NCBI RefSeq assembly: GCF_003934165.1
Contig: NZ_ML133508.1
Location: forward strand, 115,878 to 179,877
Direction of reading: 5' to 3'
DNA length: 64,000 nt
From: Borborobacter arsenicus
GTDB lineage: Bacteria > Pseudomonadota > Alphaproteobacteria > Rhizobiales > Rhizobiaceae
Both the position numbers and the translations under genes were made by a program. Under the pieces are notes generated by a model, which was given only the letters and a program-made list of their open reading frames with translations, was not told the DNA's origin and did not search any database. Below, piece by piece: positions 54,077-63,246 of the stretch (positions are counted from its first letter, which is position 1; each line of letters begins with the position of its first letter).

Positions 54077-54310
54077 TTACGCGCCCGCTCCGTTGTTGTT
54101 TTCACTCGGATGGCGGAGGACAATGCGCCCGCCGTTGACCGGAACCAAGTCGAGCTGAAGGGTGAGGCCTTCGCCGTCCTGATGCGTCCACGCCGCGCCG
54201 ATGCGGGTCCAGAAGGCTTTGTCCTCGTTCCCGGCGACGTGCCAGGCGATGTATGCCGGGGCGCGATTTTCGCGGGCGGGGCGGCGGTTCTGCTTTTCGT
54301 TGCGTGCCAT
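54077..54310 (-). CDS. Small hypothetical protein of an accessory cluster
   Basis: A 77-residue protein with a basic N-terminus (ARNEKQNRRPARENRAP) and a compact beta part (AYIAWHVAGNEDKAFWTRIGAAWTHQDGEGLTLQLDLVPVNGGRIVLRHP). The pattern of beta strands with WTRIGAAW recalls the small DUF736-like proteins seen in plasmids and ICEs, but the match is loose. ATG 54310 is used. It is the first gene of the three-gene cluster. Confidence 0.6.
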   Translation of the reverse strand: MARNEKQNRRPARENRAPAYIAWHVAGNEDKAFWTRIGAAWTHQDGEGLTLQLDLVPVNGGRIVLRHPSENNNGAGA

Positions 54311-54932
54311 GATGGAAGCTCCTTTCGCTTGGGTTGATCTCGACACGCTGACCGTCAGAGCGGGCGGAGAAGCGGACGGTTCACGGCGGATGCGGTGGAG
54401 GGGAATCGCCCGGCTTGCAGCAAGCGCAGCGCGGCGAAAGTCGGGGACACCGCCGCATCACCCGTCAGGGCCAAAGGGCCTTGAACCGGATGCGCGCCCG
54501 GTCAAGTTCAGGCGTAATCAGTCGAGGTAATCCTTTGCGGAAGGTCCGGCGCTCAAATGTACCGCAGGGCAGAACAGCCGCTCCCCGCAACCGTGAGCGT
54601 TCTTGATTCAGCTGCGCACGACGCGGGAGGGATAGCTTTCTATGCCGCTCAACGCGGGAGGTGGCAGTTGACGTGGTGATGAGGCCGACACGTGAGCGCG
54701 AGGTAAATCCGGCGGCGGTGCGCGCTCGACCCCCGATGCGATAATATAACTTATGACAAATAAGGCGCGGATCAGAGCGCCAGATCAACGGTTTGCCACC
54801 CATCGGCCCGTTTGCATTCTGCAAACCGCCACGCACGAAAGCGACGCGCTGACAGCGTGACCAGCTTGTGGCCACGACCGGCGATGATGCGCCGATCATA
54901 AGGGATGCAGCTCGAACGAAGGGAGTTGCACC
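54311..54932. other. Long intergenic region in the accessory block
   Basis: About 620 bases without a supportable gene. It contains an 8-bp inverted repeat, CGGTTTGC (54789-54796) and GCAAACCG (54821-54828), upstream of the next plus-strand gene. The rest is GC-rich with scattered short repeats. It presumably holds divergent promoters for the small-gene cluster and the following gene. No RNA gene recognised. Confidence 0.5.
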
Positions 54933-55490
54933 ATGAAAAACGATCCCACCCAACATTCCGCCGGCCTGGAGCTGAGCGAGGATTTCGTAAATCGCGCCAT
55001 CGCGCTGCGCGGCGGCAAGAACCTCGACGGCGCGTTCCTGATGGACCTGCTCGATGCTGGTCTGGCCATCATGGAGCTATCGGCCGGCAGCCACGACGCG
55101 CGTTGCAGCAATCCGGACTGCGAGGGCTGCCGCATCCGGACTCAGGAGCCGTCACCGACCATAATGGCGGAGTTCGCTGATGTTCATGCGCAGCTCGACC
55201 GCTCGTTGAAGCAAGCACAGGCCGGACATAAGACCGAGCGTGCGATCACCATGGTGGTGTCGGAAGCTAGCCTAATCTTCATGGCCTGGCTGGACCGCAT
55301 GATCGAAGGCCGCATTCAGGGCGGGTTGCGCATCGTCGGCCCCGACATCGATGTCGACCAGTCGGCTGACATGGAACGTGCCGGGCGCTATCTTTCGAAC
55401 CTCATGATCAACAGCCTGGAACAGCAGATGGCGGAGTTCGTTGAGGGCCGGCATCCCCTGCTCTTCCCGCGACGGGGCAAGCCGAGCTGA
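54933..55490 (+). CDS. Hypothetical protein
   Basis: A 185-residue protein of unknown function. A Cys cluster (CSNPDCEGCRIR, around residue 58) could bind a metal. The remainder is helical, with LKQAQAGHKTERAITMVVSEASLIFMAWLDRMIEGRI and a C-terminal LEQQMAEFVEGRHP. GGGAG precedes the ATG. It ends just before a strong bidirectional terminator, beyond which the defence-like operon runs in the opposite direction. Confidence 0.6.
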   Translation: MKNDPTQHSAGLELSEDFVNRAIALRGGKNLDGAFLMDLLDAGLAIMELSAGSHDARCSNPDCEGCRIRTQEPSPTIMAEFADVHAQLDRSLKQAQAGHKTERAITMVVSEASLIFMAWLDRMIEGRIQGGLRIVGPDIDVDQSADMERAGRYLSNLMINSLEQQMAEFVEGRHPLLFPRRGKPS

Positions 55491-55507
55491 GTGCTCATTC
55501 CTGCAAT

Positions 55508-55552
55508 TAAAATATAAACGGGCCGGCTCCTCGCCGGCCCGTTTATATTTTA
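55508..55552. terminator. Strong bidirectional terminator
   Basis: A perfect inverted repeat with 20-base arms (55508-55527 and 55533-55552) and a 5-base loop TCCTC. The arms end in A-rich and T-rich runs, so it terminates both the plus-strand gene on its left and the minus-strand operon on its right. Confidence 0.9.
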
Positions 55553-55625
55553 CGGTGGCCATCATTACGAGCAATGCCGTAGGCCGTCAGCGAGCGCCTA
55601 AAGGCATTGCCGATTACCGCAGGAG

Positions 55626-58418
55626 CTAAAAGCCGTATTTCTCTCGTCTGAGATTGAAGGCCGCCTCGCCGCCTTCCATGATGCGCTTTATGGCCTCACG
55701 GACATCAGGCACGTCGATAGCGCCTTCGCCAGCTATCTTGCCACCTGACTGATCGCCAGCTTTTCGATAGTCGCACCACGCGACCAGCTCAGCATCGCCG
55801 TTCACAACAAGGTTGGCATTGTGACTAACGAAAATGATCTGCCGCTTCCGCTTGGCGTTCCAAAGCTGTTCGACGATCTCCTGCATAACGGGATTGTCCA
55901 AGTCTTCTTCGGGCTGGTCGATGAGAAGCGGCGGCCCGATCTGGTTCAAAAGCGTCTTCAAGAGCGCAGTCGCCTGCTGACCGGCCGACGCGTTGCTGAA
56001 GGGTATGTAGTCGTTCTCGCGGGACCGAAATTCGAAGACGGGCTCGCTCTTAACGTCGATCAATGAGAGCGCAAGCCAGTCATCTGACTGGAGTTTGCGC
56101 GCAATGCGGTCAAGGTCGGTCGCGGTCAGACCTGCTGCAGCAAGCGACGCGGTATCCGGTCGAAGGTCCGCGCCCTCCTGCTCGGGTTCAAAAGCCGCGA
56201 GCTGTTCGAGCTCGGACAGGACGCGAGCCCAACGGTCCTGCGGGTTCTCTGCATCGACAATATAGGCTCCCAAGGCTTCAAGTTTCTCACGCCGGACATT
56301 GGAGCCTGACAACGACTCACGCAACCGGCTCACGAAATCGCCCGCATCGGCAAAGCGCTTGATATGAGCCCTGATGGCACCATTAGCATTCTCGGTCAGC
56401 TTCTGGCACTGACGGTCGAATAGCCCGTCCCGCTCGGCCTTGAGGTCATACCACTTCTGACGTTCAGCGGCGTAAACGTCCCCTGCCATGTTGAGGGATT
56501 TCAGTTCGTCCTGCAGCCGCACAGTCTCTTTGTGAAAGGCGGATAGCCTTCCTTCGATGCCTTGGAGCTGTTCCATGCGTTCGCGATGTGTCGAAGACCG
56601 ACCGACCGCTGCGCTATACGCAGCCCGGAAACCATGGAGCCTCTGCCGCCATTCAGCCCAAGCCGTCCCATCTGCAGCATCAATCGGCTGCCTGACCTCA
56701 CCAAGCAAGGAGTCCGCGACCTCACGCGCTCGTCCCATGAGCGCGGCATATTCTTCGTAAGCGGCCCTGAGCAAGACACCCTCGGGCGCGTCTGGCGACG
56801 GTTTGGCCTGGGCAAGGTTCCCGGCGATATTCGATGATAACGCTGACAGACCGCTCGCCAAGCTCTTTAGGTCAGCCAACCATCCATCGACAATATCCTC
56901 GGCCGCGTCGTAGGACTTCCCTTCATTGAGCAGACTCCGGTCTTCCTCCGATAAGCCGGTCAGAGAGTCGCGGATTGCGTCCGCCTGCTCTTGCAGGGAT
57001 CTCGCTTCGAGAGCGCGTCGCGCGAGATCGTTCTGAAGGGCTTGCTGCCGGCGGCGGTTGGCGTAGGTTTGCCGGATGCGTTCGGCGCGTTCTTCAATCC
57101 GCCGGTCGAGCTGGTTCAACTCCGCGCGTATGGGCGCAGTGATAAAGCGCGCGAGTTCGTCTGTTCGCACGCTCACGTCACTAAGCTGCTTCTGGCTGTA
57201 GGCTTGAATTGGCAGAAGCGCGCGCACTTCGGCTTCATTGCACGGCCGCATATCATCGCTGCCAATTTTGATCAGCAAGCTTCCGTCTTTGCTGTCTCGC
57301 CGGACGACATGGACGACATCATTGACAGTGAAGCCGACATCGACGGTCGCGTTGAGAGGCTTTAGCGTGTTCTCAATGAGACGGCTGCGCCGCGATTGAT
57401 AATTTGGCGCATCGGGATCATCCGACGCAGGTGGTTGGTCGCACAGTGCCCACCGTAGGTATTCCAGAATTGTGGATTTCCCCGTCCCGCGTCCGCCGAT
57501 CAGGGTATTGTATTGCGGATTGAAGGACAGCTCCACCGGCCCGAGAAACTGGCTGTTGCTGACGCTGATACTCGATATGATCGCGGCGGGGAGCTGCGGC
57601 TCTTCGTGAGCAACGCGCGACTCCTGCGCAAGGCATGCCTGCCGCAGTGCTTCGGCTGTTGGGCGCACCCATTTTATCCAAGACGTGTGCTTGCCCAAAT
57701 CGGCGTTATCTTCGCGGCGATTATCGGAGGTCTGTATGCAGGCAATGCGCTTGTTGCCCCAGTTCTTGTCCTTTCCAGCGAGGATGCTGATGGGGCCGGC
57801 CTTGAGGTCGCCGAGCTTGCCGTCCACATAGCCACCTACGAATGGCATTTCCTTGTACTTTGCCATCATGCCGTTGCGTAGTAGCGAGAATTTGCCCTCG
57901 CCTGTCACGTTTGGGTACACGATATAGCGGTCGCGCAGCCACGTGTGTTCGTCCAGTTTGTCCTTTAGAGCCTTTAGTGACTGGATATTCTCAAGCCTCT
58001 CGGTCTGTGCTGTCTTGGCAGCATTATCCGGCGCGGGATTGATTGCGAGTGCTGTAAGAACCGCGCCAAATCTGTTCTCTTCAAAGTCGGCATCGAGAAT
58101 TAAGATCGCCTGACAAGGGACCGCGAGGGTCAACTCGATGCCGGGAAAAACGATCAGACGCTGCTCTGCCGCAAGCGGTTTTCCCTTCTCGTCCGTTTCA
58201 GCGAGCGAGGCCCTTTTAACGTACGGAACGAACGTCATGTCATGGTGATCGGTGATCGCAACCGCGTTCAGGCCCTTCTGTCGGCAAGCCTCAACAAGGC
58301 TAGTGGCATAAGCCATCCGCTCATCGTCGGTGACGCGGTCTGCGCCAGTCCACTGCAAGTCCCGTGGCGTGTGGACCTGAAAGTCGCAGCGGTAGAAGTG
58401 TGCCCCCTTATCAGCCAT
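55626..58418 (-). CDS. TrlF-like ATPase: PHP-type domain fused to an SMC/ABC-type ATPase
   Basis: A 930-residue protein. Residues 1-270 resemble a PHP phosphoesterase: FQVHT (12-17), TDHHD (56-60) and PGIELT (92-97). The first HxH is QxH here, and the late SDAH-type motif reads SDNR, so the metal site may be altered. Then comes an SMC-like ATPase with Walker A GGRGTGKST (308-316), a coiled coil of some 350 residues, signature SAGQQ (811-815), Walker B LLIDQPEEDLDN (831-) and the H-loop VSHN (864-867). This is the build of TrlF-family ATPases, some of which lie in defence neighbourhoods. It is the last gene of the four-gene operon. Confidence 0.85.
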   Translation of the reverse strand: MADKGAHFYRCDFQVHTPRDLQWTGADRVTDDERMAYATSLVEACRQKGLNAVAITDHHDMTFVPYVKRASLAETDEKGKPLAAEQRLIVFPGIELTLAVPCQAILILDADFEENRFGAVLTALAINPAPDNAAKTAQTERLENIQSLKALKDKLDEHTWLRDRYIVYPNVTGEGKFSLLRNGMMAKYKEMPFVGGYVDGKLGDLKAGPISILAGKDKNWGNKRIACIQTSDNRREDNADLGKHTSWIKWVRPTAEALRQACLAQESRVAHEEPQLPAAIISSISVSNSQFLGPVELSFNPQYNTLIGGRGTGKSTILEYLRWALCDQPPASDDPDAPNYQSRRSRLIENTLKPLNATVDVGFTVNDVVHVVRRDSKDGSLLIKIGSDDMRPCNEAEVRALLPIQAYSQKQLSDVSVRTDELARFITAPIRAELNQLDRRIEERAERIRQTYANRRRQQALQNDLARRALEARSLQEQADAIRDSLTGLSEEDRSLLNEGKSYDAAEDIVDGWLADLKSLASGLSALSSNIAGNLAQAKPSPDAPEGVLLRAAYEEYAALMGRAREVADSLLGEVRQPIDAADGTAWAEWRQRLHGFRAAYSAAVGRSSTHRERMEQLQGIEGRLSAFHKETVRLQDELKSLNMAGDVYAAERQKWYDLKAERDGLFDRQCQKLTENANGAIRAHIKRFADAGDFVSRLRESLSGSNVRREKLEALGAYIVDAENPQDRWARVLSELEQLAAFEPEQEGADLRPDTASLAAAGLTATDLDRIARKLQSDDWLALSLIDVKSEPVFEFRSRENDYIPFSNASAGQQATALLKTLLNQIGPPLLIDQPEEDLDNPVMQEIVEQLWNAKRKRQIIFVSHNANLVVNGDAELVAWCDYRKAGDQSGGKIAGEGAIDVPDVREAIKRIMEGGEAAFNLRREKYGF

Positions 58419-58430
58419 TCCATCACACCT

Positions 58431-61400
58431 CTAAACCGGAATTGGGACTGCGCGCACGATATCCATGTCCGCGTCCAACAACCCAAATGCCTCGCTAACG
58501 CGGGCCTCAATCCGAGTTTTCAAGTCCACTATATGCCGCTCGTTGGCCTGCCTCTGGTGCGGCGTGGCAAGCGTTCTTGCCGCTTCCAAGGCGTCAAGAA
58601 GCTCACGCACAAGCTGCTCGATATCAGCCCGCACGTGAGCTGCGGGCAAAGGCATCGGCAGGCCTTCTATGTACTGTTTGCCATGAGAGTAGTAGCCACC
58701 CTGGAAAACGCTTGTTTCCGTGCGAATGAACGCCTCACTCAGCGGATGGTGGAGAATGGCCAGAAGATACAGATTGCTCACATCCGCGCCGTCCTGCGGC
58801 CGGATCATATAGTACGGGCCATTTCCGCCCCCGGTGACGAGCGTATCAAGGTCATCGAATGCATACCGCGCTTCAAGTGCCAATGTGCGAACGATGATCT
58901 TCTCGCCGTGTATCTTCGTGAGGCTCTGAGACCGCCCGAACTGGTAGAATTGACGCTCAGCCGCCGATCCTCCCACGATGTTGCGGGCTTCAAGTTCAGC
59001 GCGGCGGGCGGACAGATAGGCCCAGCACCCAGGGAAATCCCGCTGCATCTCGGCTGGCTGGATTAGGCGCGCACGCATTCCCGCATTGTGCGGCACAAGC
59101 TCGTAGGGGAAGATCATCCACTGATTGGGTAAGGGCCGCTCATACTGGTGAATGATCACGTCCTGAAGACAAGGCTTCAAAACGCCTCGTTCGATAGGCC
59201 AGTCGCGGCCATCCCAGCGATGGACGATGGTTGCGGCTGTCTCTCCTACAGCCGGGAACATATATATCGCGTCGGCGCTCGTCTGAACACCGACACTGAC
59301 TTCCGCGACCTGGCTTAGCGTGGTCGGGATTGCGGCGCGTATCCTGCCGAACAGGGCCTGCGTTTCCTCATTGGCGAACTGCCATGAGTCCGCGTTCAGG
59401 TTCGCGGCAGGTATGTCCCGCACCGTCGCAGGCGCGCCGTATCTCCATGATTCCAGACTGTCAGGGAGCTCGATGCGCACGGTCTGGCGACCGCCGCGAT
59501 CAAGTACGAGAATGCATGTGTAATTGTCGATGGCGCGGCCGAAGACGCGCTTTGCGCCAAAATGGACGACATTGGCCAGCAGGCGCGGACCGGCAATCAA
59601 CTGCCGAAGCGCCCGGCCGGCGCGGGTAGTCATAAACTTATGCTGGACGATCACGCCGAGTAGTCCTGCCGGGCGCAAGAGCGTGAGCGCGCGCTCAATA
59701 AAGAGCGCATACTTATCAAAATTGTGCTCACGGGCGGTGCTGTATGGCGAACGAGCTGACCGATAGAACGCCAGTTCCTCCGGCATATAGGTCTGCATGT
59801 GCTGGATGCGGGTGTACGGGGGATTGGCGACGACAATATCAAAGCCGCCACGCGCAAACTCTGCCGGAAACTCGGCGCGCCAATCGAACGGATTGACGCG
59901 CAGCCTCAATGCGGCTGGCATCGCTGCGCCTGTCGCCGCCCATTCGGCAGCGCTCACCAGGCTGTTGCCGAAGCGGATAGCGGAGTCGAGTTCTGGCAGG
60001 GCAGGCTGACGATGCCGGGCGATGTAGTCCCGAAGGCCGGCCTCATTCTCGTCCTCGATCAGCTTCAAGAGCAAGCTGAACCGCGCCACCTCAACCGCAT
60101 TCGGGTCGATGTCCACGCCCCGTATGTGTTCCGTCAGGATGCGGCGGCGCTCTTCGAATGTCAGTCGCCAGCGACCGCCGACCACTTCGTAAATGCGCGT
60201 CCCGCGATGTGCGGCGGGTGTGTTGTTGAGATACCAGTCGAGATAGTGATCCAGCAGAAACTCGTATACCGACAGCAGGAAGATGCCTGAGCCGCAGCAG
60301 ATGTCGGCTACCGTAAAGCCTGCCAGATCGGCGGGCGAACGCCCGGCAATGGCAGGCGTGAGTGTGCGGTCGAGGATGGCATCCACAATGTAGCGCGGCG
60401 TGGGCACAACCCCGCCGCTCTCGCGAACCTCCGGTTTGCTGACGATGAGGACATTGCCCGCTTCTATCGATATAACGTCGCCCAGAAACTGCTCGTAGAT
60501 CTCTCCCAGTACTTCTGTCTCGACAACGGCGAACGTGTATGGGCTCTGGGGGTAGTAAAGCTCGTCGATGATGCTGTGCAGGACATCATCGCTGATGCGG
60601 ACGCCAAGACGCGCATCATCAATGAGCCGGAAGAGGCCGGAGTCATAGAATGCGTCGGCCCGCCTCAGCTCGGCCACGAGCGCATCGAAAGTATTGGCCG
60701 TCGGAAGATTCTTCAGCGTCTCGTAACGTTCGATGTCGCGATCTTCGCAGATGCGCAGGAAGACGATACGGGACAGAAACAGCTGAACCGCGTAAGTCAG
60801 CTCGGCGGGACTGAGGCGCGGGTTGTTCGCATGAATGTTGATCGCGAGCCGGAGCCGCCATTCCTTTACCTGCCGCAGGAAAAGGTCGTCGAACTGATCG
60901 GCTCCCCGCCTCGTGACATCGATGGCATATCGAGCGTCGAATGCACCGGAATAGACTGCGTCCCGGGAGATAAGCTCCCAAAGCTCGTCAAACCGGGCTT
61001 CGAAATCCGTGTACTCAAAGACGTGCAATCGCGCGACGGCGGCATCCTGGCTGGGATCGGCGACCGGTTTGCAGTCATAGACAACGAGCTTGTGGAAATT
61101 CGTCAGCACCGAAATCGGCATGCTGGCGGAATAACCGTAGCGGCGCGTCTGGAACGCTGCTTCCCTGTCGCGGTCTATCGCGACACTGGGCTTCTTGGCC
61201 TCGACGAAAAACTTTCGTTGACGCGCCAGGCGCAATTCGTAGTCGGGCTTCTTTGAAAGCCTTTCTCCGACCTCAACCGTCGCTTCTTCGACAACCTCTC
61301 GCAGGGAGTTCGGCAAAGCGGCGCGGTTGTAGACATCCCAGCCGAACGCTTCAAGCAGAGGCGTTATAAAGTCCGTGCGAGCCTGAGTTTCGTTGTATCG

Positions 61401-61493
61401 CGGGCTAAGGTAGTCAGCCTCATTGCGGTGAAAACTGGCGACCAGCGCAGTAACGCGGGCCTTTGCTGCGGCTTTCTCTTGTTCGGTCGTCAT
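58431..61493 (-). CDS. Type IIG-like restriction endonuclease/N6-adenine methyltransferase
   Basis: A 1020-residue single-chain restriction-modification enzyme. The N-terminal nuclease domain has a PD-(D/E)xK site: Asp84 (KPDYE) and Glu98-Ala-Lys100 (FFVEAKKP), with a following Gln-rich helix. The methyltransferase core shows the AdoMet motif ADICCGSGIFLL (396-407) and the catalytic NPPY (557-560) of N6-adenine methylases of the Eco57I/PglX type. The C-terminal third, with FPxVGE-like and IRPQDGADVSNLYLLAILHHPLSEAFIR, is a target-recognition domain. ATG 61493 is four bases from the stop of the upstream methyltransferase. It would cut unmodified DNA and methylate its own site (inference). Confidence 0.9.
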   Translation of the reverse strand: MTTEQEKAAAKARVTALVASFHRNEADYLSPRYNETQARTDFITPLLEAFGWDVYNRAALPNSLREVVEEATVEVGERLSKKPDYELRLARQRKFFVEAKKPSVAIDRDREAAFQTRRYGYSASMPISVLTNFHKLVVYDCKPVADPSQDAAVARLHVFEYTDFEARFDELWELISRDAVYSGAFDARYAIDVTRRGADQFDDLFLRQVKEWRLRLAINIHANNPRLSPAELTYAVQLFLSRIVFLRICEDRDIERYETLKNLPTANTFDALVAELRRADAFYDSGLFRLIDDARLGVRISDDVLHSIIDELYYPQSPYTFAVVETEVLGEIYEQFLGDVISIEAGNVLIVSKPEVRESGGVVPTPRYIVDAILDRTLTPAIAGRSPADLAGFTVADICCGSGIFLLSVYEFLLDHYLDWYLNNTPAAHRGTRIYEVVGGRWRLTFEERRRILTEHIRGVDIDPNAVEVARFSLLLKLIEDENEAGLRDYIARHRQPALPELDSAIRFGNSLVSAAEWAATGAAMPAALRLRVNPFDWRAEFPAEFARGGFDIVVANPPYTRIQHMQTYMPEELAFYRSARSPYSTAREHNFDKYALFIERALTLLRPAGLLGVIVQHKFMTTRAGRALRQLIAGPRLLANVVHFGAKRVFGRAIDNYTCILVLDRGGRQTVRIELPDSLESWRYGAPATVRDIPAANLNADSWQFANEETQALFGRIRAAIPTTLSQVAEVSVGVQTSADAIYMFPAVGETAATIVHRWDGRDWPIERGVLKPCLQDVIIHQYERPLPNQWMIFPYELVPHNAGMRARLIQPAEMQRDFPGCWAYLSARRAELEARNIVGGSAAERQFYQFGRSQSLTKIHGEKIIVRTLALEARYAFDDLDTLVTGGGNGPYYMIRPQDGADVSNLYLLAILHHPLSEAFIRTETSVFQGGYYSHGKQYIEGLPMPLPAAHVRADIEQLVRELLDALEAARTLATPHQRQANERHIVDLKTRIEARVSEAFGLLDADMDIVRAVPIPV

Positions 61494-61497
61494 GCCG

Positions 61498-63246
61498 TCA
61501 CGTTGCGCGGCTGGCAGTGGCTGGCTTGCCCTGCTTCCTGCGCGCCATGCGACGGTCGCGCATCTTCGTCCAAATCGCCCTGAGTGTCTCACAATCGCGT
61601 TTCGACAAGCCCATATGGCCTTGGAGGACAACGCGCGCATTCTCTTCCAGAACGTCATCAAGCCGCCCCTTCCGCGTAAGGCGGTCGCTTTCTGCAAGAG
61701 GCATCGCGCCATTCAATTTCGCAGGCATCATCAACCGCTCGGCTTCTGTTGGCTCAAGCTCAAGGACGCCGCCTCCATAGCTTCGCCCTTCGATCTCTGC
61801 TGAAGCTGCGGTCAGCCAGGTGTAGGTGTTGGCGATGAGCCGCTCGGGTTTCGGGCCATTTGAGCGTAATCTGTGGATCGTGTCGGTCGAGGTCGCGCCG
61901 GCCTCGTTCAACACCATTCGGGGAAAATCATAAATCTGGCGGAATGTGAACGCGTCAGGTGTCCATATCGACGGGACAGCGTACCACGGGGTCCGGATAG
62001 AGCACTTGTAGCCGGTGTGAACGTCCTTCGCTTCGCCGTCACGAATATAGCGTGCGAGTGCTGCGCTGAGCCGCGCTCCGTTAAAAGGCTTCAAATCGAG
62101 GAGATGAACCCGGTCGCCGGCCGCGCTCAACGCATCCCAATCTTTCCGGTCGATACGAGCGCCTTTTAACTGAACTGAGCGGGAGACAAGCGGGATCGTG
62201 AATTTCTCAAGTCCCAGCTCCTTAACCTGCTCACCGGATAGCACGAAAAACTCGTTCTTCCCCGTAACGACGCCAACGTCGATGCTGGCGTGAGTCGATA
62301 GATCAGTCACAACGTCGGATGCGCGCAGTTCGCGCATAAACTCGATTTCGGCAACCGTCAGGAAGTATTTGAGCCACTTCTCATTTTCGTGGCAGAGAGT
62401 TTTGTGCTCAGCTTTAGCAATCAATTGCTTGGCGGGTTGCCTTATGATCTCGGCGACCGTTGCCTTTTCAGTTAATGCCATACGGCAGATATTGTCTGCC
62501 GATGGCTTGGCAAGTGCGCCATCAGCAAGCAAAAGAACAACCTCCTGCTCCGCTTTCTCGAAGAACAGCTCATTGCAAGCGACAATGTCGATGCGTGCAA
62601 AGCGGTCGTTGAGGAATGACCTCAACTGCGCGGCATATGTGACCTGTAGCAGTTCGGCCGGCAGGACGAGTGCGAGACGGCCGCCTGCCCGAAGGCTGGC
62701 CGCCGCCGTCACAACGAACGGAACCCAAATGTTAGTCAGCCGGTTCGGAGACAAGCCGAGCTGCCCCATAATGTCCATGGCCCGGCTTCGGTGCGGCTCT
62801 GGAAATGTTTGATAACGGATAAAAGGCGGATTGCCGACTACCGCATCAAACTTAGACGGGGGTCGCTTGCTCCACCATTCGAAGAAGTCGCCTGTCGCGA
62901 CGACCTCGGTGGCCGCACTACCAAGTGCGCCGCGCAGAGCCTTGCGAGCCGCAGCGGCTTCATCATCGACGATCTCGACACCGCGAAGCTGCTGCCCGAT
63001 TGAGGCCGCATCAGCGCCTACCGCAGAGAGCTGCTTTAGCGCTGCGGTCAGAAATGAGCCATTGCCGCAACTCGGCTCCAGCACTCGATCCGATGCTTTG
63101 CGGATGGCCCAAGCGCAGAGCCATTCGGCCAGCTGTGATGACGTGTAGTAGCCGCCTCGCAGTTTGTCTGCGTCAAGTTCCGTGAAGCGCCCGCTGTGGG
63201 TCTGCGTTGCGCTCGCCGATTTTTTTGCTTTTGATGTAGTGTTCAT
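61498..63246 (-). CDS. N6-adenine DNA methyltransferase (Eco57I/TaqI-like)
   Basis: A 582-residue methyltransferase. AdoMet motif: VLEPSCGNGSFL (55-66). Catalytic motif: VVGNPPFIRYQ, NPPF at 139-142, the amino-N6-adenine type. The C-terminal half (about 300-580) is a target-recognition domain containing GVVTGKNEFFVLS and GYKCSIRTPWYAVPSIW, as in Eco57I-like and TaqI-like enzymes. No nuclease domain is visible. It overlaps the RHH gene by four bases (ATGA). As a second methylase, it could protect the host's other strand or sites of the downstream type IIG enzyme (inference). Confidence 0.9.
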   Translation of the reverse strand: MNTTSKAKKSASATQTHSGRFTELDADKLRGGYYTSSQLAEWLCAWAIRKASDRVLEPSCGNGSFLTAALKQLSAVGADAASIGQQLRGVEIVDDEAAAARKALRGALGSAATEVVATGDFFEWWSKRPPSKFDAVVGNPPFIRYQTFPEPHRSRAMDIMGQLGLSPNRLTNIWVPFVVTAAASLRAGGRLALVLPAELLQVTYAAQLRSFLNDRFARIDIVACNELFFEKAEQEVVLLLADGALAKPSADNICRMALTEKATVAEIIRQPAKQLIAKAEHKTLCHENEKWLKYFLTVAEIEFMRELRASDVVTDLSTHASIDVGVVTGKNEFFVLSGEQVKELGLEKFTIPLVSRSVQLKGARIDRKDWDALSAAGDRVHLLDLKPFNGARLSAALARYIRDGEAKDVHTGYKCSIRTPWYAVPSIWTPDAFTFRQIYDFPRMVLNEAGATSTDTIHRLRSNGPKPERLIANTYTWLTAASAEIEGRSYGGGVLELEPTEAERLMMPAKLNGAMPLAESDRLTRKGRLDDVLEENARVVLQGHMGLSKRDCETLRAIWTKMRDRRMARRKQGKPATASRAT

